Positions 1 to 18,801 of a DNA stretch of 64,000 nt are shown one piece after another (the stretch's first letter is position 1; each line of letters starts with the position of its first letter). Below the pieces are notes generated by a model that worked only from the letters and a program-made list of their open reading frames with translations, was not told the DNA's origin and did not search any database. The stretch is taken from assembly GCF_905475395.1 (NCBI RefSeq), contig NC_058340.1:831501-895500 (forward strand). The letters are read 5' to 3'. Origin of the DNA: Chrysoperla carnea. Taxonomy: Eukaryota; Arthropoda; Insecta; Neuroptera; Chrysopidae. The position numbers and the translations under genes are program-made.

Positions 1-149
1 TATTATAAATTTTTTAAGTTCTCGAGAAATCCTGAAATAATTCTCATGTCTAGAGAAATAAAAAAGGTCGAGGAAAAAGAAATCCTAGTGAGATGATTGT
101 TGTGATGTGACCACCATCCTATTGAATGAAACAATAATTATGTTTTTAG

Positions 150-1285
<1,136 letters not shown>

Positions 1286-1556
1286 ATTCACAACAACAAG
1301 TATTTACTGTCTTGTCTTGTGTTTGTTGATTAACAAACAATCATTCAATTATACCAACCAACCAATACAGATTTTATTTTCTACCATTTTGTTTTTAAAC
1401 TTGTAGATTTTTATCTTGTGTCTAAAAGAAAGTAAAAGCATTTATTACAGACTTTAATTTACTAATTTCTGGTGATGAGATTATGTTTCTTTTTAAAATA
1501 CAACTTGAGTTGAGTTTCATTATCAATTGTGATTACAATTTGAAACTTTTCACTTT

Positions 1557-1562
1557 AATAAA
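1557..1562 (+). promoter_or_regulatory. Poly(A) signal of Gdh (AATAAA)
   Basis: AATAAA 272 bp past the Gdh stop codon, followed by a T-rich stretch. It is the first canonical signal after the stop, so it is the likely 3' end of the Gdh transcript. Confidence 0.5.
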
Positions 1563-2487
1563 AGTTTGTACCATTTTTAATTGATTTTTTAGGAAAACAT
1601 ATAAAGATATGACGTCCATGTGACTTTCAATTTGCTTCTTAAACTTTGAAACCCTAAAATCAATTGAAAATTGATTTTTTTATCAACAAAATCGTTATTT
1701 CTGTGTAATTTATCATAAATTTAGGTCATGTTATTAGCTGGAAAAATCGTTTGTCAGCGGCTAATTCATTGATAATTTCTTTGTCTTTGTGCCTGTACTG
1801 TTTTTGATACCAGAATCAGGGTGACGTGTTTCATTTTTAACTACTAACTGAGCAGATCTCTCACACTCTCTGCTTAGTACAGAAACAGAAATTTTGATTG
1901 AGATATTGAGACACACAAGCATTTATAAGAATATAATTGTGTTTTTTAAAGGTTTGTGATGTTGACGTGACGTCATGCAGAATACAGAAATAGAATGTAA
2001 GATAAAAAAAGATGGTTAAAAATAAAGTCTGTTTTGTCTGTAAAATTCAGTATTTGTGAACAAGTAAAAATAAATTGAATGAATTAAAATAATTTATGTA
2101 CTTATAATAATTATACTAAATATAAATAAATAAATATTAAAACTTAAAACAAAACCATTAATTAATAATAAAATAATTATATGAATCGTTTGTCTTCATT
2201 AAAAAATAAAATAAATACAGTCCAGTTCATATTGTTAATGTTAAGTTCGTGATTTCATGAAAACCATCATCAATACAATGCAAAATCTATAAACAATATA
2301 TATTTGTTTTTAAATTCTGATTAAATAAAAATATGTATAACAATTTATTTTCAATTTCAAATTTAAAATATATTCAATATAAATTTAACCTTTTTTTTGT
2401 TTTATTTGATTTTCACCTTATACTACAGGTTATATAGAAGCTAGTTACTCTTGTCCATAATGCACTAAATTACAGGAGTTATTTTAT

Positions 2488-2728
2488 TATGAACGTACGC
2501 TATGTACTAAAGCATTAGCGCACCTGTCCCTGAAAATTTGTAGAATTTATAGTTCATTTTCAGCCACCAACCGCGCTGTCGTCGGTAAGTGGTATATTAG
2601 CGCACAACAGCCCGCATTTAATGATACAACTTAGCGATCCCAGCGCTTCACTTCATTTTTCAAAATATTGGGGACAATATTTTCTATGGCGATCGTTCTC
2701 CTTCTTTATAGCCTTCATGGTGAAGAGT
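2488..2728. mobile_element. MITE copy, family M1 (internal part plus one end)
   Basis: This stretch matches, in opposite orientation, the complete MITE at 60749-61074. Shared blocks include the ATTTTCAGCCACC and ACAACAGCCCGC stretches, GGGGACAATATTTTCTATGG and CGATCGTTCTCCTTC. The end toward 2728 keeps the terminal CCTTCATG. The other end diverges from the terminal inverted repeat, and about 100 bp of the central part of the other copy is missing. The rest of 1286-3154 between Gdh and gene A holds only AT-rich sequence with no recognisable gene. Confidence 0.7.
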
Positions 2729-3154
2729 GTGAATTCACCATATTAGTTTATCTGAGATTTATGCACATTGCACCTGCACCGCCTATACCTTTAAAAAAAA
2801 TGAATGGGCACATACATATGGGGTGCCGGTGCCGATAAAAAGTACTTACCATAGTAATTTTTATTTTACTAAGTATTCATGTTAAGTAGTATCATATTTT
2901 ATCTTACTAAAATATTTTTTATTAATAGACTAGCTTTATGTAATGCTAGATATCACTTCGATTAAATTCCATAACTTTCTGGAACATTAAAATTTAATGG
3001 TTTCAAGCGATTTTGACACGCCATATGACAAATGTCAAAAGTCATTCTTAACATGAACAAAGTCTAATAAAAAAAAAAGTAAACAGTTTGATGTATGAAG
3101 TGTTGTTGATATATTTGTTATGAAAATTTTAAAAAGTAATTTCCATGAAAAAAG

Positions 3155-6100
3155 ATGACCAACATATTATTAATTTCTGAATATGATAAAATATGTAGAA
3201 CTTGTTTAAAATCAAATCAAACTTTAATGTCGTTATTTAAAACAGAGATACTCAACATGTTTTCTATTTGCACTTTAATCAAGGTATGTATTTTTTTATA
3301 CAAAATCTTAATGCCCGATAGGTCCAATAAATGAATAATTTAGAATAAAACTATGCTAAAATTCACAAGAAATACCCGGACTCCTCGTTTGGATACAATT
3401 TTTAATGGCTTCCTTTTTTTATAGATTAAAGAAAATGATGGATTTCCAAATCAAATATGTGCATTATGTTTTCAAAGAGTAACAGATGCGTACAATTTTT
3501 ACAAACAATGTGCTAATTCTGATCAATTACTTCGGGAAACTCAACTCAGTCAAATTAAACAAGATCATTGTGAAAATTTAATTAATCAAGAGACAACTGC
3601 AAAAGAACAAAACGTAATTGAATCAGTTGATCCCGTAGACGATGTTCAAACTTTTAATGATCTTAAAGATGAAGAAGGAAACTCAAATGATGGAATTGGA
3701 TCAATGGATGATGATGATAATGTATCTAGTGACGATGACGATGATAATGAATCAGAAGATGATGAACGTACTTTACAGGAAATGAAGAATGATAAACATT
3801 ATTATGGTGAGAAAAAAGAATCAGAATCAGCATGGAAGAAAGCATTACAACTTGGTCCAGATAAATGTGACCCAACAACAAAAACATGTAAAATATGTAA
3901 TAAAGTTTTATATAATGTTCATTCATTGGTGAGACATGTCGAAACTCACGATGAAAATCGTAAATATGTAGCGATGTGTGAGATTTGTAATAAAGGCTTT
4001 TATGAGAAACAACATATGACTAATCATATGTTACGGCATAAAGGTGAAGCCAGGTAAATACATTACATTACATTATTTAAAACATGGTAGAATTAGACAA
4101 GGTATGTTCTCTCACAAAAAAATCCTCTAGATGGCAGGATATATTTGTATACCCCCACCCCTAGTGTTGCCATCTAGAGGATCTTTTTTTAATCTTCAGA
4201 AGAACAAGTGAAAACGAACAATTGACTGAGTTAATTGTTGAAATACCATGCATAGTCAGTATTGATTTCTTTATCACATAACACATACAAACATGTGACA
4301 CATACATAACTGATAATCAAGTATAGTACATATTATAAAATTTCCGCCTAATTGGCGCCCTCACGGGTAAACAGTGATGTTTACGAAAAAATGTTTCAAA
4401 CAAAAGTTGTTTAATTTTTGATAAGGAACATTTTTTACATTTATACTTTTGTTCTATCTCTAACTCCTGAGTACGCTGTAAAAATTTCAGCTCGATATCT
4501 TTTTTCGTTTTTGAGTTATCGTGTCCACAGACGGACGGACGGACGGACAACCGGAAATGGACTAATTAGGTGATTTTATGAACACCTATGACAAAATTTT
4601 TTTCCTAGCATCATTATTTTTAAGCGTTACGGAACCCTAAAATCGCACTTGAAACAAATCTATGAACACTCTCCGTTAAATACCTTTCAAACGACACCAA
4701 AAAAAATTAAAATCGGTTCAAATGCAAGTTTAGGGTTCCGTAGCCGAAAAATTTTTCGAGGTTTTTTTAAATTTTGTAAATTTCACTTGTACAAGATTTT
4801 AAACAAACATTTCCTAAATATTATGTATCTATGGGTGTTTCAGGCTTCAGTTCTTTTTATTATTGCTAGATAGTAGAGTCTTTCTTAGTATTAAAATTCA
4901 ATTATTAAATATTACAGATATGAATGTGAAGAATGTAAAAAACCATTTTATGAGTTGTGTGCAATGCGTTTGCATTTCAAACGTAAACATTGTGATAAGA
5001 AGGTGGCTTGTATGCAATGTGATCAAAAGTTTTACTTGCAACACGACTTGGATATACATATGAAGACGACACATAATAAAGAACAATATCAATGTCCTGA
5101 TTGTGGTAAAACATTTCGATTTCGATTCCGTATGAAGGACCATCAATGGATGCATGCCAAAGAACGTATCTTTCATTGTCGTCAATGTGATAAATCATTT
5201 AAAAGTAAACAAGTGTTACAATTACATTACAAACGTGTACATTCTGGTGAACGGAAACGTGAAGTTTGTAATATTTGTGGCAAATCTGTTGTTTATTTAA
5301 AGGTTTGTACATTTATATGTATGTAACTTGAAGGTGGATACGTTGAGGCAAAAACGAACTGAAGATAACTATTTAAGAATGAGTTGTAAACGATGGAAAT
5401 ATATTGACCACTTCAATTTTAAATTATAAATTATTTCAATTTTTGTACACTCATTCAATGTCAAAAGTGAATACTTAGATGTTAATATTTTCGAAAGCAG
5501 AGATTTTTATACAGAATAACTTTTTTTCGTAGACCTTATAATAAAAAAAGTTTTTCATACGTCGCCAACTTAAGTAGACACGCTGTATATATTTCAATAA
5601 ATATGTCTCAACTCGAAATCATCAAAAAATTAATTATTATTGTTTATTTTATTTATTTTCTAGACGCACTTAAGTATCCACAACAATGAAAAATACAATT
5701 GTAACGATTGTGGTCGAGAATTTCGTAATAAGTATTCATTAGAGAAACATATCAAACGTAAACATGGCAATATGGACGAAGCAACATTAAATCCATATTT
5801 ATGTAATATTTGTGGAAAACGTAGTGAAAATTTACGAATGTTAAATCGTCACTTTTTAACACACACAGATGCACGGCCACATAAATGTTCGGTGTGTGGT
5901 AAACATTTCAAGACAGCGGATCGACGTGATAATCATGTTAAACATACACATAATAATGTTCGAGATTATAAATGTAGTTATTGTTCGAAATGTTTTCACA
6001 CCAAGTCAGGATTAACGATCCATATTCGAGTGCATACGGGTGAACGACCATATAGTTGTAAATTATGTGGGAAAGCGTTCCAACAGCGGAGTACTTTACG

Positions 6101-6188
6101 AACGCACATGAAAGTGCATGGATTACATACGAACAATGGAGTGGAACAGATTACCAGAAATATTGAAGTTCATTTAAGTAAAACGTAA
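3155..6188 (+). CDS. ZAD-C2H2 zinc-finger protein A (555 aa, 12 fingers)
   Basis: Four exons: 3155-3283, 3425-4053, 4918-5302, 5664-6188, summing to 1668 nt with open frame and GT-AG junctions (phases 0, 2, 0). Residues about 12-75 form a ZAD domain: Cys pair KICRTC in exon 1 and QICALC in exon 2. ZAD is a zinc-binding dimerisation domain at the N-terminus of many insect C2H2 proteins. An acidic linker (long Asp runs near 3704-3770) follows, then 12 C2H2 fingers in two groups. Finger 7 (CNICGK then a His pair) is split by intron 3. Only the last linker is the classic HTGERP. Predicted nuclear DNA-binding regulator; targets unknown. The ATG at 3155 is chosen because the upstream ATG at 3145 runs into a stop after 11 codons and because genes C and D start at the same place relative to the ZAD. 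Confidence 0.9.
4054..4917. repeat. Dispersed repeat family R1, fullest copy, in intron 2 of gene A
   Basis: From about 4205 to 4635. One end begins near CAAGTGAAAAC and carries the small palindrome CAATTGACTGAGTTAATTG. The other end holds four-times-repeated GGAC units (about 4530-4548) and then TTTTTAAGCGTTAC. Other copies or parts: 735-960, 7893-8225 (inverted), 18154-18510, 22507-22570, 26630-27230 (two copies head to head), 57030-57300 (inverted). No coding capacity seen. A short stretch at 4083-4110 (TAGAATTAGACAAGGTATG) resembles the end of the MITE at 18621-18801. Confidence 0.75.
5331..5400. repeat. Short dispersed repeat in intron 3 of gene A
   Basis: The block around GATACGTTGAGGCAAAAACG, followed by ACTGAAGATAACT and a TGTAAACGATGG-like end, recurs at about 11370-11440 in intron 4 of gene B. 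The two introns are not at equivalent positions, so this is a mobile or dispersed sequence and not shared ancestry of the introns. Confidence 0.5.
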
Positions 6189-7044
6189 TAATAATAAAAC
6201 ATAAGTGAGGTACCGCAAATGGGTTCATGACACCTTAATCAAGTGTGCCCTCACTGTCATCCGAATGCGAAACAATTTCGGGTAAAGATGCTATTTTAGA
6301 AGTGTCTAGCCTTTGATGCAGATGGCAGCACGGCCTAAACTGACCACGTGACCTAATTTGACGCTCAAATTCAGCGTCAAGCGTCATCATTTAAATACAC
6401 CTTTAGTCTCCGTGGAGCACTTAGCAGTATTATTTATATTGTTTTTTTTTTAATTTTTTAACCAACATTTATCAATTTAAGTTATGTTTTGTGTTTTAAC
6501 TAAAATATATTTAGAACATTGTAAAATAATTTTTATAAAGATATTTTTTATTAAAAGAATGCGATAAAAAAAATGTTTTTTCTTTTAAATCCTTTCAAAA
6601 TGTATTTGTCTAGGCGATCAAAGGGCCTAAAAAAATTTAATTCCATGCTTATCATAAAACTGATGAATTATTTTTCAAATAGGAAGATAATTTAAAAAAA
6701 ATATATACTCGAAATAACGAGAATGTCCGTTGTTTGACATTTTCAATCCTTAATTTAAAATTTTTAAAGTGGCAGATAATTTACTAACTTAAATCGATAA
6801 TTGATACAAGCTGACAATTATAAATTTATAATTAATAAAAGTTTATAAACGATCCGTTAAACAATAAAATCAAAATATAGTGCAACATAACATACAATTA
6901 TTATAAAATTTGAATTTCCCTCATTTTTAAATCGTTTATAAATGGCTTCCGTTAATCAAATATCGCCATACAAATGTATCAAGTGAATAAACAAACGATA
7001 AAAATATATAGAAAATATAATCAAATGAAAATAAATAAATTAAA
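6189..7044. other. Intergenic AT-rich stretch between zinc-finger genes A and B
   Basis: No gene or convincing repeat is seen. AATAAA occurs within a few bases of the gene A stop codon (6193-6198) and other A-rich candidate poly(A) sites follow. The last 300 bp before 7045 should contain the gene B promoter, but no clear TATA or initiator stands out against the AT-rich background. Confidence 0.4.
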
Positions 7045-11993
<4,949 letters not shown>

Positions 11994-13315
11994 AGAATGA
12001 GTATTGAGAATTAGAATATGATTCATACTTGCGGGATCAGAATTATGAAGGGCAGGAGATAACGAGAACTATTTCTGTATATAAAAAATGTACATTGAAA
12101 AGCAGAAAATAAAGATGGCGCTGCTGTACCAAAAGTTCGATGATGATGAAGTCTCATGTCGTTAAGTCACGGCTTTGTTTAACACAATTTTCCACCTTTT
12201 CCGATCATATGCACTGTGTACAGGGGCGTAGGACCGAAATTTCTTGCTGGATGGGCAGGTTTATAATCGTTACCCTCCCTATCGTTTTGTTGATAATAAT
12301 TTTGTATGAAACATGTTTGTGATTGTTTATTTAATGCATTCCTTTTTACTATTGATATAGAAAAATAGGATTAAAAAAAATAGTCATTTTGTAAATTTTT
12401 GTAGAAAACGCTAAAATTTTTCGGTTGAAATGAATCACCAGGAATCATGTTGAAAAAGATGTTCCTATATGTAAGAGTAAGTTTAAGCATCATGACGTTA
12501 GTTTTGCGCGGTACAGGAGAGAATTGAATGTCACATTCCTTGGTATTTCACCCCTGCACCAGCAAGGTTTTCCGTCATTTTTTATAATGTTCTAAAACTC
12601 GGAAAAAGCCGTACAAAAATACTTCATCGAAACTTCCTTTTTGTACTTGTGATCGCGCAATTCTCACTTGTACTCACCTGTACCGCGCAAAACAGATGGA
12701 GCACCTTTTTCAACACGATTCCTGGTGGGTCATTTCACCCGAAAAATTTTAGCATAATTTTAGCACCCGAAAAAATAAAAATAGAATATTTATATATTAT
12801 TACTTTAATTTATATCCACCCTGTAAAAACCATATCGGCCCAACAAAAAACGATCATGGGATCAAGTTCAGGAATCCTTCAGGAAAAATAACGTGAGCAT
12901 GACGCGTTAATCATCAAGTGCTAGAAAAAAAATAGTATGTGTCAGCTTCCACGCACGACTGGAGTTTACTCCTAAAGTATTGTATAGTGTGCTGTATCCA
13001 TCCTAGAATTTTGATCTTTACCAATTTTCCCCCAGGATTGGTAATTCTCGAACCCGAAAATAGGGGATGAATTTTTGTTTATTGAAGAACTCGTTTATTT
13101 TTTATTTTACCCAAATGGTAATTACCGAAGTTGTTTGGAGTTAAATTTCTTACAATTTTGATCCTCATACATTTTTTCCTAGGACTGTTTCGGTTCTAAA
13201 TCGAAAAATATCCATCTTTCTTTTGATCGAATTCGACTGGCGTATTTAATCAAAAAATTATAAAAAAACAAAAATTTATTAAACTTTTTTAAATAAAAAT
13301 ACAACAATTTGAATG
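11994..13315. other. Intergenic region between convergent genes B and C, with a hairpin repeat
   Basis: Genes B (+) and C (-) converge on this stretch. About 12405-12520 and 12655-12775 are inverted copies. For example, GGAATCATGTTGAAAAAGA on the left matches the TTTTTCAACACGATTCCTGG side on the right, and GCGCGGTAC matches GTACCGCGC. No coding gene was recognised in the remainder. Confidence 0.5.
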
Positions 13316-16300
13316 TTACGTTGCAGATGATTGATGGATAACATCTCGTTGAGCTGCACTTGGTGAATGTAATGAATGTACATTCATGTGACGATTTAAT
13401 ATTGATTTATCATTAAATCGTTTATCGCAAACATTACATATGAATGGCCTTTCACCTGTATGAATGATTAAATGACGTTTTAACGCTTTACTTTGTTTAA
13501 ACGCTTTATCGCACTGATCACATTGATATGGTCGTTCATCTTTATGTGTAGTACGATGTGCACGCAACCCCACTGGCGTTTTAAATGATTTATCACATTG
13601 AGTGCATTGAAATGGTTTGTCCTCACCATGGGTACGTAAATGAATTTGTAAATGACATTTACTAAATGTTTTCAAACCACAAATATTACATAATACTTTC
13701 TTTGATGCGTATAACTTTTGATGTGTGATCTTTGTATGACAACGTAATAACAATTCTGTTGCAAAACTTCGTGGACATCCTGAACATTTGAATGGTTTAT
13801 TTGTACTGTGTTTACATAAGTAATGTTCCTAAAAAGAAATTGAAGAATTTACTCAGTAAATCTGAAGTTGAATCAATAGCTGTGTTACAAGGACTAGCCG
13901 GAGATCTATCTGGTGCGGGAATTTATGGACATAGAATAAAGGAATCGATTCCTTTTGGTCAATATGCGACGGTTTTTCAATCGGAAATCTTCGCCATGTT
14001 GAGAGGTGCCCAGATCTGTAACTCGAATGGTTACAGTGGGGCGCATATCTGCATCTTGTCAGATAGACAGGACGCTCTTCGGACCCTTGAAGCGTCAAGA
14101 TTCCAATCAAGGATAGTTTATGAATGCTTCGAGGAGCTGAATCACCTGGCACTGAGCAAGACAGTCAAGTTGATATGGGTTCCGGGTCACTCTGGCATTA
14201 AAGGAAATGAAGCAGCAGACTTGTTGACACAAGAGGGGTCGTCTCAAACGACCCTTTCACCTGAGCACGACGGATATGTAATCATTTCACTTAACACAGT
14301 TCCCAAATACTTCGCTAAGTCAAGCTAGCAGAGCCATACCAGAAAGAATCATATACACACAATTACTAGATTAATTAATAAAATATCAAAGACACAAACC
14401 TTTAAATTAAAAACAGTGCTACCACACAAATGACAATTAAATTTCTGTTGTACATTCGTATGATGGCGTTCAATATGTTTTTTTAAACTTTGATTATGTT
14501 GGTACGATTTATTACAATATTCACATTTAAAATTACGATATCGATCTGATACGTGCGATTTTATATGTTCCTTTAATTTACGTTCTAAAAAATATCCTTT
14601 ATTACAATATTTACAAAAATATTGGTAATCCTTTTTATGTATTTTAACATGTAAATCGTATTGTTCTTGCAATGTAAATTTCTTGTTACATTCTGTACAT
14701 TCAATTGGTTTTATTGCATGCACTTTACGTAGATGGCGTGTTAGTAAATTTAATTCAAAAAATTCTTTTGTGCATTCTTTACATTTATATCTGTAAAACA
14801 TAAAATTCAGCTTATATTACCTAATTCTGATGACAGAAATTGGCAATTAGCTAACAAAATATGAGGTCAGAAAAAACTATGTCTAAAATATTTATTTAAA
14901 AAGCTTAAAAGATTTGGATCACGTTGATAATTAATTTTCGATAGGGTTTCTAAAGCTTTTCTTTACCTCTATATCCCTATTCCTTAAATTATAAATGTGA
15001 ATGTCAGTATGTTTGTTTATTTGCTACGCTTTCACGTAAAAACTACTAAATGGATTTGAATGAAACTTTACAATAATATATCTGATACATCAGAATAATA
15101 CATTAGGTATAATTAAAAAAAATATAAAAAAAAAACATCATTGTAAAACATAAATTAAAGATTCCTGTAGATGATGGATGAACGAGATACAATTTATTGC
15201 CATCTGTTCAACCAAAGTTTTCTGATGTACTCAATACAATATGACTATTTTATATTTTTTTAAATTGAAAACTGTACATATACTTTTACGTGAGTAAAAC
15301 ATCCCCATCCTTTTTTCAAGTAAAGGGGGTAAGTGAAAGCAAGGAAGGTAATGGCTACTTTTATACGCAGCGAAGCGAACAGATATGATAACACGTAATA
15401 ATATAGAATGTTTTGAAAATTCGATAATATTTCTTTCAACGGATCTGGATGTTTTACGACTCCTGAATCCATAAATACCAATTTACTGGTATGTATGGAT
15501 TTTTAAGTGGATGAATAATTACGATCCACCATAGACACGAATTACATAGCTATAGTTGCGTAATAATATTGTCAATCTATTTGTATTGTTAAGTCTGTGT
15601 TCTTTATATTTTTTATTGTCAGTCTGTTTTTAATGTAAGTCTGTGTTCCTCATATTTTGCTTACATACTTGTTGAAGAAATAAACTAACTTTGTATTTTT
15701 ATTATGCGTTCGCATATGTTTTAAATAATTGCTATTTTCATAAAATCCTTTATTGCAAATTTCACATTCAGCAACAAATTTTCGATTTTCATCGTGCATT
15801 TGCATATGGCGGGCTAATGAATTTAAATTCACTAAAGTTTTATCACATAATTTACATAAAAATTTGCTTGTATCACATTTTTCCGATTCTAAGCTCATAA
15901 CCCATGTAATTCGTGCTTGTCGCACCGATACCGTTTTTACTTTTTCATCAATCGCTGCTTCATTCTCACTAACATTATCACTATCATCATCTGAAAAGAA
16001 CTTTTCATCCAAATCATCGTTATTATCATCAGGAAATTCAGTTTTCACATTTATATCAAGTTGATTTAAAGAAGTTTCTGTTTGAAACCAATTTTTATTA
16101 TCAACATTTTCATTCAAGATTTGTCGTAAACATTGTTCGGAATTTTCACAAAGTTGTTTAAATTGAGCACATCTATGTGTTTCATGCACACAATTCTCAC
16201 AAATTTCTTGTGGTAATCCATCACCAATTTTTACCTTTTAATAGAAGTTAGAAAATAATAAAAAGATTACTTTATATTTAAATATTCGACTTACTTCAAC

Positions 16301-16423
16301 GTTCGTAAATTGGGACAACGAAGTTAGCACATTCGAATTAAAGATTGGTATTCTATTGGAATCTTCTTTTAAACAAATTCTACAAATTTTTCCAAAATGC
16401 GAAATGTTAATTTCTGTTGTCAT
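13316..16423 (-). CDS. ZAD-C2H2 zinc-finger protein C (525 aa, 12 fingers)
   Basis: Four exons on the minus strand: 16423-16295, 16234-15690, 14790-14400, 13828-13316, total 1578 nt, open throughout; phases 0, 2, 0 as in gene A. Residues about 12-75 form a ZAD domain (KICRIC, then EICENC in exon 2). An acidic linker follows, then 12 C2H2 fingers with one split at the exon 3/4 border (CHLCGS then a His pair). Exon 2 uses donor GTTAGT at 15689. It was preferred over readthrough to the GTAAGC farther on because it restores the conserved phase-2 join to the exon starting TATAAATGT. The third intron (13829-14399) contains a retrotransposon RNase H fragment on the other strand. Predicted nuclear DNA-binding regulator, diverging from gene D across about 1.4 kb. 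Confidence 0.88.
13860..14328 (+). pseudogene. RNase H domain fragment of a non-LTR retrotransposon (in intron 3 of gene C)
   Basis: An open frame on the plus strand encodes an RNase HI-like domain of the type found at the end of non-LTR retrotransposon ORF2. Visible features are GAGIYG, QSEIFAMLRG with the conserved Glu, ILSDRQDALRTL with an Asp, and WVPGHSGIKGNEAADLL with the His/Asp pair. The first catalytic block (normally TDGS) is degenerate, reading near LQGLAGDLS, and no reverse transcriptase precedes it. This is therefore a 5'-truncated, probably inactive copy. It sits inside an intron of gene C, antisense to it, and leaves the flanking splice sites intact. Confidence 0.85.
14990..15125. 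repeat. Dispersed repeat fragment in intron 2 of gene C
   Basis: The block AAAACTACTAAATGGATTTG and the ATACATTAGGTATAAT stretch look like the common arthropod interspersed repeats that carry an 'ACTACTGAACGGATTT' core. A related core (AACTGCGCAACGGATTTTG) lies at about 63450. The family assignment is by general resemblance only. Confidence 0.35.
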
Positions 16424-17806
16424 GTTAATTTTATGTCATAAATTTCTAAATAAACAAAATTTTAGTTTAAAAATATTTTCTATCTGTCAAAATAATTAAA
16501 CTGTCATTTCCAAAATTTAGGACACGTTCAGAAATTTCTTAATGGCAAATACTCCAATAATATCATTTAAAGATGGATACATGTAAAGTTCGCTGAAATG
16601 GGAAAAAAGCGAACACGATTTTCTTATGATTGCTCATATTTTTGGAACGAAGTTCCTTAACTCGGCTTACCATAGTGAGCTAACTGGTAGAAATCGTCAC
16701 GCAACAGTGTGAGGTATTCTGTGTGTGTGTGTGTGCCGGCCATAGAGATAATACAGAAAGAGAACGAAGAGAACGGGGTAAGTAATACGTATAAGTAATA
16801 TACAAAGACACAGGAGAACTCACTGGCAGTTTTCCCCCTCACTACGCATATCGTAAGTTTTGGCCCCTGGCGTGCTCTAAGTATTTATATCTCTATGGTG
16901 CCGGCAACCTATCTATATGTTCACCTACTTGACAAATCAATAAGTCAATAATTATTAAAATGCATAACTATTGTGTTAGCGGTCAAACGAACAACAATTT
17001 ATAAAAGTTAATTATTTAATAAATTATTATAATTAGTTTATATTTTTATTTAGGGGAGCAATCAAAAACAGATTATATGTATAATACAGATTTAGAAAAG
17101 TAACTTATTAAAATTGTATATAAGTTTAACATATACATTTTTTTTATACAGATTTCGTAAGGAACTTTGTTCCTAATGGGGGTCCCACGACGCACGTTTT
17201 TTTTTTTTTTAATTGAAAGCGAGATAAATACTATCTTATACTGCACGTTGTTTTGGTCGAGAAATGGTATATTATTAAATTTTTGGTCATCACAGCGATT
17301 ATTGAATATATAAAACAATTTGCGTATGATTTTGTAAATTGTAACAGTAAAATATGTAATATTGTCAAAGGGCCATCGGTCTACCAAAAGCCATAAAAAC
17401 ACGTGCTAACTTAAACTAAACCAAAACGTTAGATTAAGCTACTGTTGGAATAAGTTGGGGTGGTTTTTAACCTTTTTTGAAAAAGGAATTTATAATTTTA
17501 CTAATCGGATTTGAATCTGATTGAAAAAATTCATTTATGGATTATGATGTCAGAAAGTAAAAAATTGAGAACGTTTATTTCTTCTCATGTCACAATTTCT
17601 GAACGGAGCCTAAGTTTGTTTATCTTTGCAGTTCGAATGTCATATTGAAGTTTAAACTGAATTTTTAACTTATTTAAAAAAATTCATTTAAAATTCATTT
17701 CTGTTAAAAAAAGATTTTAAAAATAAATTGATGAGATTACCAAAAAAGCTCTAACTTAAATGAATATTGAATACATATTTGTAAGTTTGAATGGCGGTAT
17801 TAAAAA
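16424..17806. other. Divergent promoter region between genes C and D, with a small MITE-like hairpin
   Basis: Genes C and D are transcribed away from this stretch. A short inverted repeat, GTGCCGGCCATAGAGATAA near 16732 and TATCTCTATGGTGCCGGC near 16892-16909, frames about 180 bp including a GT microsatellite at about 16721-16735. This resembles a MITE. A T-run lies near 17200-17213. No coding gene is seen. Confidence 0.45.
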
Positions 17807-18153
17807 ATGACAAATATTGTAAGAAAAGATGATTTTTCGAAAATTTGTCGTTTATGTCTAAATATTAAAGAAAACATGTATTTAATTTTAAATAATGATA
17901 TTGAGAAACTTGTACGGGCTTACAGGTAATTAATTCATCCACAAACTTGTATGCATTTATATTTTTTAAACTATAAACTTTTATAAGAATGGAGGGATCT
18001 TCTGTAAATATTCTGTAAAATTGATTTTAAACTTTTTTTTAATAAAAACAAATTGTACACTCTAATCGGAGGTTGAGTTGATGTCTGAAGTGCAAATTTC
18101 AAATCATAATCCAATTAATTTACGAAAGGAATGGTAAAATTGCTATCAGAAAA

Positions 18154-18510
18154 CAAACAATTGACTGAGTTAATTGTTGAAATACCATGCATAAATAGTG
18201 TTAATTACTCTCTCACATTGCACATACATATACAATTTATATAATACATACTATACAATTTACGCCTTCACGGGTAAACAGTGATGTTTACGAAAAAATG
18301 TTTCAAACAAAAGTTGTTTATTTTTTGATAGGGAACATTTTTTACATTTAAACTTTTGTTCTATCTCTAACGGTTAATTAGGTCAAGACCCAATTGACCT
18401 ATGTTGCTCATTTACGAACTCGACCTCACTTTTTAGGTCCTGAGTACGCTGTAAAAATTTCAGCTTGATATCTTTTTTCATTTTTGAGTTATCGTGTCCA
18501 CAGACAATGT
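18154..18510. repeat. Dispersed repeat family R1 copy, in intron 1 of gene D
   Basis: Begins with AACAAACAATTGACTGAG and contains CGGGTAAACAGTGATGTTTA and a CTTGATATCTTTTTTCAT stretch, matching the copy at 4205-4635 in the same orientation. Confidence 0.75.
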
Positions 18511-18620
18511 TGTCAAATTTAACATTGGCCCTCCGTAGATTAATTGGATTATAAAGCATTTTTCACGATTTTCCTTATTTAGTTTATTACTATGGAAATC
18601 AATTTAACTCAAATAATTAC

Positions 18621-18801
18621 CTTGGTAGAGGCAGACAAGGTATGCTCTTCGTACAGGCAGGCGTAGGGTGGGGGAATGCCCTCACTCTCGGTAATCTCTC
18701 TGACACGGTAATATGGCGGTGACTGGGTACCGTGTGTGAGAGTGAGAGAATGTCCCCATCCTACTCCTTCATATTAGCATACCTTGTCTGATTCTACCAA
18801 G
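18621..18801. mobile_element. MITE with 8-bp target duplication, in intron 1 of gene D
   Basis: A 181-bp element begins CTTGGTAGAGGCAGACAAGG and ends with a near-perfect inverse, CCTTGTCTGATTCTACCAAG. The octamer ATAATTAC flanks it on both sides (18613-18620 and 18802-18809). An 8-bp duplication fits hAT-type insertion. No coding sequence. Confidence 0.8.

Noticed and set aside
14349-14801. Zinc-finger frame read as a separate gene starting MFYRYKC
   Set aside because: The start lies in the intron acceptor region (TTTTACAG). The stretch is exon 3 of gene C, with conserved phase at both sides.
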